Source of the DNA: Methanobacterium sp. | GTDB taxonomy: Archaea > Methanobacteriota > Methanobacteria > Methanobacteriales > Methanobacteriaceae | Direction of reading: 5' to 3' | NCBI GenBank assembly: GCA_003164415.1 | Contig: PLTK01000196.1 | Coordinates: 1-8,546, forward strand | Length of the DNA: 8,546 bases | Shown here: in pieces, positions 6,850 through 8,546 of the stretch | Layout: every line of letters starts with the position of its first letter | Position numbering within the stretch: position 1 is the first letter of the stretch | Program-made: the position numbers and the translations under genes | The notes under the pieces: model-generated | Databases searched by the model: none | What the model saw: only the letters and a program-made list of their open reading frames with translations | What the model was told of the DNA's origin: nothing

Positions 6850-7023
6850 ATGAGAAAAATTAAAGAATGTCCAAGTTGTGGTTATGAAGGTTTAATGGAT
6901 TGTGTTAATTCGAAGCTATCAAGCGGAGAACTATGTAACTGCCCTAAATGTGATACTCGATTTGGAAAAGGAAAAAATAATGTACCAGACTATCACAACA
7001 ACATGACAGACAATAAATTTTAG
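6850..7023 (+). CDS. Small zinc-ribbon protein, 57 residues
   Basis: A short gene with a GGAGG ribosome site at 6834-6838, 11 bases before the ATG. The translation has CPSCGY at residues 7-12 and, after an 18-residue loop, CNCPKC at 29-34, so four cysteines (7, 10, 31, 34) form a probable zinc ribbon, with extra cysteines at 18 and 29. The C-terminal 20 residues are polar and probably disordered. Small zinc ribbons of this type are common in methanogens and mostly uncharacterised; nucleic-acid or protein binding is possible, but nothing specific shows which. It lies 50 bases after the paralog pair in the same direction and before an oligo-T terminator, so it is probably the last gene of that unit. 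Confidence 0.72.
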   Translation: MRKIKECPSCGYEGLMDCVNSKLSSGELCNCPKCDTRFGKGKNNVPDYHNNMTDNKF

Positions 7024-7035
7024 GGTAATTAATTT

Positions 7036-7074
7036 AATTTTTGTCATTTGTTGTTTTTTTTCAAAATTTTTTTT
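7036..7074 (+). terminator. Oligo-T terminator after the zinc-ribbon gene
   Basis: Two runs of eight T (7054-7061 and 7067-7074) follow the gene at 7023, preceded by a shorter T5 run. This is a typical archaeal U-rich termination region closing the small unit. Confidence 0.55.
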
Positions 7075-7155
7075 AACTTATGAAATTCATTATTAATACT
7101 CTTAAATAATTAATATTATGTTTATTATTTAGTAAACAGAGATTCTGAATATTAT

Positions 7156-7188
7156 ATATGTAAATGTTGTACTATCCACTTTACATAT
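7156..7188. repeat. Perfect 9-base inverted repeat
   Basis: ATATGTAAA at 7156-7164 is matched by its reverse complement TTTACATAT at 7180-7188, with a 15-base spacer. The left arm overlaps a TATA-like stretch (7150-7159). It could be an operator or a hairpin, or chance in AT-rich DNA. Confidence 0.5.
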
Positions 7189-7331
7189 CTATATTACAGT
7201 ATTTTATTAGTGATCTTCATGGAGTGCTATGTTTATTTGAATTTAGATACAATTTAATTATATTTTATTAGGCAGGTTAATGATTGGTTAATGGGTTGGT
7301 GTTTTTAAAGAAGTTATAATGAATAGGATAA

Positions 7332-7424
7332 AATCCTTTTTTTAAGTTCTAATTGTAAATGATTTTTTTAATTTTATTTAACCTAAAATATCCAAGGATT
7401 AAAGTCTATTTCAAAAAAAGGATT
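7332..7424. terminator. Inverted-repeat pair with T-runs, candidate bidirectional terminator
   Basis: AATCCTTTTTTT at 7332-7343 is exactly complementary in reverse to AAAAAAAGGATT at 7413-7424. Reading leftward from the ATPase gene, the right arm gives a T7 run just after its stop, as expected of an archaeal terminator. Reading rightward, the left arm and the T7 run at 7363-7369 would stop transcripts from the other side. The 69-base spacer makes a single hairpin unlikely. Confidence 0.4.
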
Positions 7425-7429
7425 ATTTA

Positions 7430-8476
7430 TTAAAATAAATTAACGGCTGTAGCCTTGAAATATACAAAGATCTCTTTACCTACATTTAATTCAAGATCTA
7501 AAAATGATTGTCTAGTCAAAACTAGTACTAATGGTTCACCAATATCTATTGTTAGTTTAATAATTGTCCCTAAATCATATATTTCTTTAATAAATCCTTT
7601 AAAAACATTTCTGGCACTTGTAGCAACGTTATCATTTGATAATGTAATATCTTCGGGTCTTATTGTTGCATGAACACTTCCAGTTTTTATTTCTGAAGAT
7701 TTTATCTCAATATTGCCTGTGTCCACTATTGTGAGGTTATCTCTACCTTCCCTTGCAACACCTTTGATAATATTTTCTGTACCAACAAAATCAGCTACAA
7801 ATTCATCTTTCGGATGTCTGAAGACATCATCTGTATTACCCACTTGGGAAACTGTGCCCTCTTTTATTATTGCTATACGATCAGCTAATTGAAGAGCTTC
7901 ATCAAAATTGTGTGTAACCTGGATTATGGTAACTTCAAATTTTTTATGTATACGTTTAAATTCTTGAATTAACTCTTCCCGGGTTATCCTGTCCAAAGCA
8001 CTTAACGGTTCGTCCATGAGCAATACTTTGGGATGTATAATTAAAGCACGTGCTAGGGCAGTTCTTTGCTGTTCCCCGCCACTTAAAGTTCTAGGAAGTC
8101 GATTAGAAAGTTTAGTAATTCCGAAAAGATCCATCATTTCTTCTACTTGTAGTTGTATCTCTTTTTTATCTACTTTTCTTATATTTAATCCAAAAGCAAT
8201 GTTCTCAAATACAGTTTTATGTGGGAAAAGCATATAATTTTGATAAACAAATCCAACTCCTCTCTTTTCGGGTGGTTGCATTGTAACATCAATACCATCC
8301 ATAAAAATCTTTCCGGAATCCGGAGACCACATACCTGCTATTAATTCTAATAGCATAGTCTTTCCAGATCCACTGGGTCCTAAGAATATAAAATATTCCC
8401 GTTCATTTATTTCTAAGCTGATATTATTTATTTTAAATTCTTTCCAATCTCTGGAAAGGTTTTCAAGTTTTATCAT
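7430..8476 (-). CDS. modC: Molybdate/tungstate ABC transporter ATP-binding protein (ModC/WtpC type)
   Basis: A 348-residue ATPase that powers oxyanion import. All ABC signatures are present: Walker A GPSGSGKT at 33-40, Q-loop Gln79, signature LSGGEQQR at 131-138, Walker B VLLMDEP at 151-157 with a D-loop SALD, and the switch His189 in VTHNFDEA. After residue 230 a regulatory TOBE-type domain follows (IRPEDITLSNDN near 270, strands to the end). Length and C-terminus match the archaeal ModC/WtpC group, which includes the molybdate transporter of Methanosarcina, rather than sugar ATPases. Its start overlaps a hydrophobic C-terminus of a probable permease by 14 bases, and GGAG lies shortly before the ATG. 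Molybdate versus tungstate preference cannot be told from the ATPase. Iron or thiamine ATPases are the main alternatives, but the nearby W/Mo enzyme operon supports the call. Confidence 0.83.
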   Translation of the reverse strand: MIKLENLSRDWKEFKINNISLEINEREYFIFLGPSGSGKTMLLELIAGMWSPDSGKIFMDGIDVTMQPPEKRGVGFVYQNYMLFPHKTVFENIAFGLNIRKVDKKEIQLQVEEMMDLFGITKLSNRLPRTLSGGEQQRTALARALIIHPKVLLMDEPLSALDRITREELIQEFKRIHKKFEVTIIQVTHNFDEALQLADRIAIIKEGTVSQVGNTDDVFRHPKDEFVADFVGTENIIKGVAREGRDNLTIVDTGNIEIKSSEIKTGSVHATIRPEDITLSNDNVATSARNVFKGFIKEIYDLGTIIKLTIDIGEPLVLVLTRQSFLDLELNVGKEIFVYFKATAVNLF

Positions 8477-8546
8477 AGGATCTCCATCCCTTTATTATAA
8501 TTCTAACTATTATAAAGAGAGTTAAACAAATTGATATTAGGATTAT
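8463..8546 (-). CDS. modB: C-terminal end of the probable Mo/W ABC permease (ModB/WtpB), 5' partial
   Basis: An open frame enters from the right edge and gives 27 residues before a TGA. They are a hydrophobic stretch (IILISICLTLFIIV, like the last membrane helix) followed by a basic cytoplasmic tail ending in SYDKT. The frame overlaps the ATPase start by 14 bases, a coupling common in modABC/wtpABC operons where the permease gene directly precedes the ATPase gene. This fits a cytoplasmic-membrane permease that dimerises and docks the ATPase. The evidence is a short segment plus context, so the family is inferred; another membrane protein remains possible. Confidence 0.6.
   Translation of the reverse strand: MILISICLTLFIIVRIIIKGWRSYDKT

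Larger units (their letters stand above)
7075..7429 (+). other. Gene-free AT-rich intergenic region between convergent genes
   Basis: I see no coding sequence on either strand; the longest readable frames have about a dozen codons and lack a convincing ribosome site. It holds a 9-base inverted repeat (7156-7164 with 7180-7188) next to a TATA-like stretch, two direct copies of GGTTAATG (7275-7282 and 7286-7293), and a 12-base inverted repeat with T-runs near the end. No tRNA, C/D box or known riboswitch pattern was found by eye. Confidence 0.6.

Noticed and set aside
7220..7255. A 12-codon frame (ATG at 7220) preceded by AGTGATCTTC, similar to the fwdA ribosome site and start
   Set aside because: It is very short, lacks the core GG of the ribosome site, and has no recognisable product. 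Similarity over a dozen bases in AT-rich DNA is expected by chance.
7275..7300. Direct repeats of GGTTAATG as a possible CRISPR-like or operator array
   Set aside because: There are only two full 8-base copies three bases apart with no regular spacing. This is too little for an array and has no associated genes.

Overview
The window looks like a piece of an AT-rich hydrogenotrophic methanogen genome, most likely order Methanobacteriales (a Methanobacterium-like organism). The reasons are a formylmethanofuran dehydrogenase (Fwd) operon, archaeal Shine-Dalgarno sites of the GGAGGTGATC type 7-9 bases before most starts, and oligo-T terminators. The exact genus cannot be read from the sequence.

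Region 1 (1-6076, + strand) is a tightly packed operon for the enzyme that fixes CO2 onto methanofuran in the first step of methanogenesis. The order is fwdH (5' end missing), fwdF, fwdG, fwdD, fwdB, fwdA, fwdC. FwdB and FwdD form the Mo/W-pterin formate dehydrogenase-like part that reduces CO2 to formate. FwdA is the dinuclear-metal amidohydrolase that condenses formate with methanofuran, and FwdC is the beta-helical scaffold. FwdF (eight [4Fe-4S] motifs), FwdG (two) and FwdH (two) supply electrons. Three starts are revised from the ribosome binding sites: fwdF at 321, fwdB at 2187, and fwdC at a TTG at 5267. The operon ends in an oligo-T tract.

Region 2 (about 6120-7074, + strand) is a small separate unit. 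It has a likely promoter, two tandem paralogous acidic proteins of about 100 residues that I do not recognise, a 57-residue zinc-ribbon protein, and an oligo-T terminator.

Region 3 (7024-7429) is an AT-rich gene-free gap between convergent genes. It holds two inverted repeats and some T-runs.

Region 4 (7430-8546, - strand) carries the ATPase of a molybdate/tungstate ABC transporter (ModC/WtpC). At the window edge are the last 27 codons of a membrane protein, very probably its permease (ModB/WtpB), overlapping the ATPase start. The Mo/W importer therefore lies tail-to-tail with the operon for a Mo/W enzyme, a functionally sensible neighbourhood.

Nothing here is a clearly new system. The least explained parts are the tandem paralog pair with its zinc-ribbon neighbour, and the divergent features of this Fwd set: gene order D-B-A-C, extended FwdD, and an extra CxxC in FwdF.
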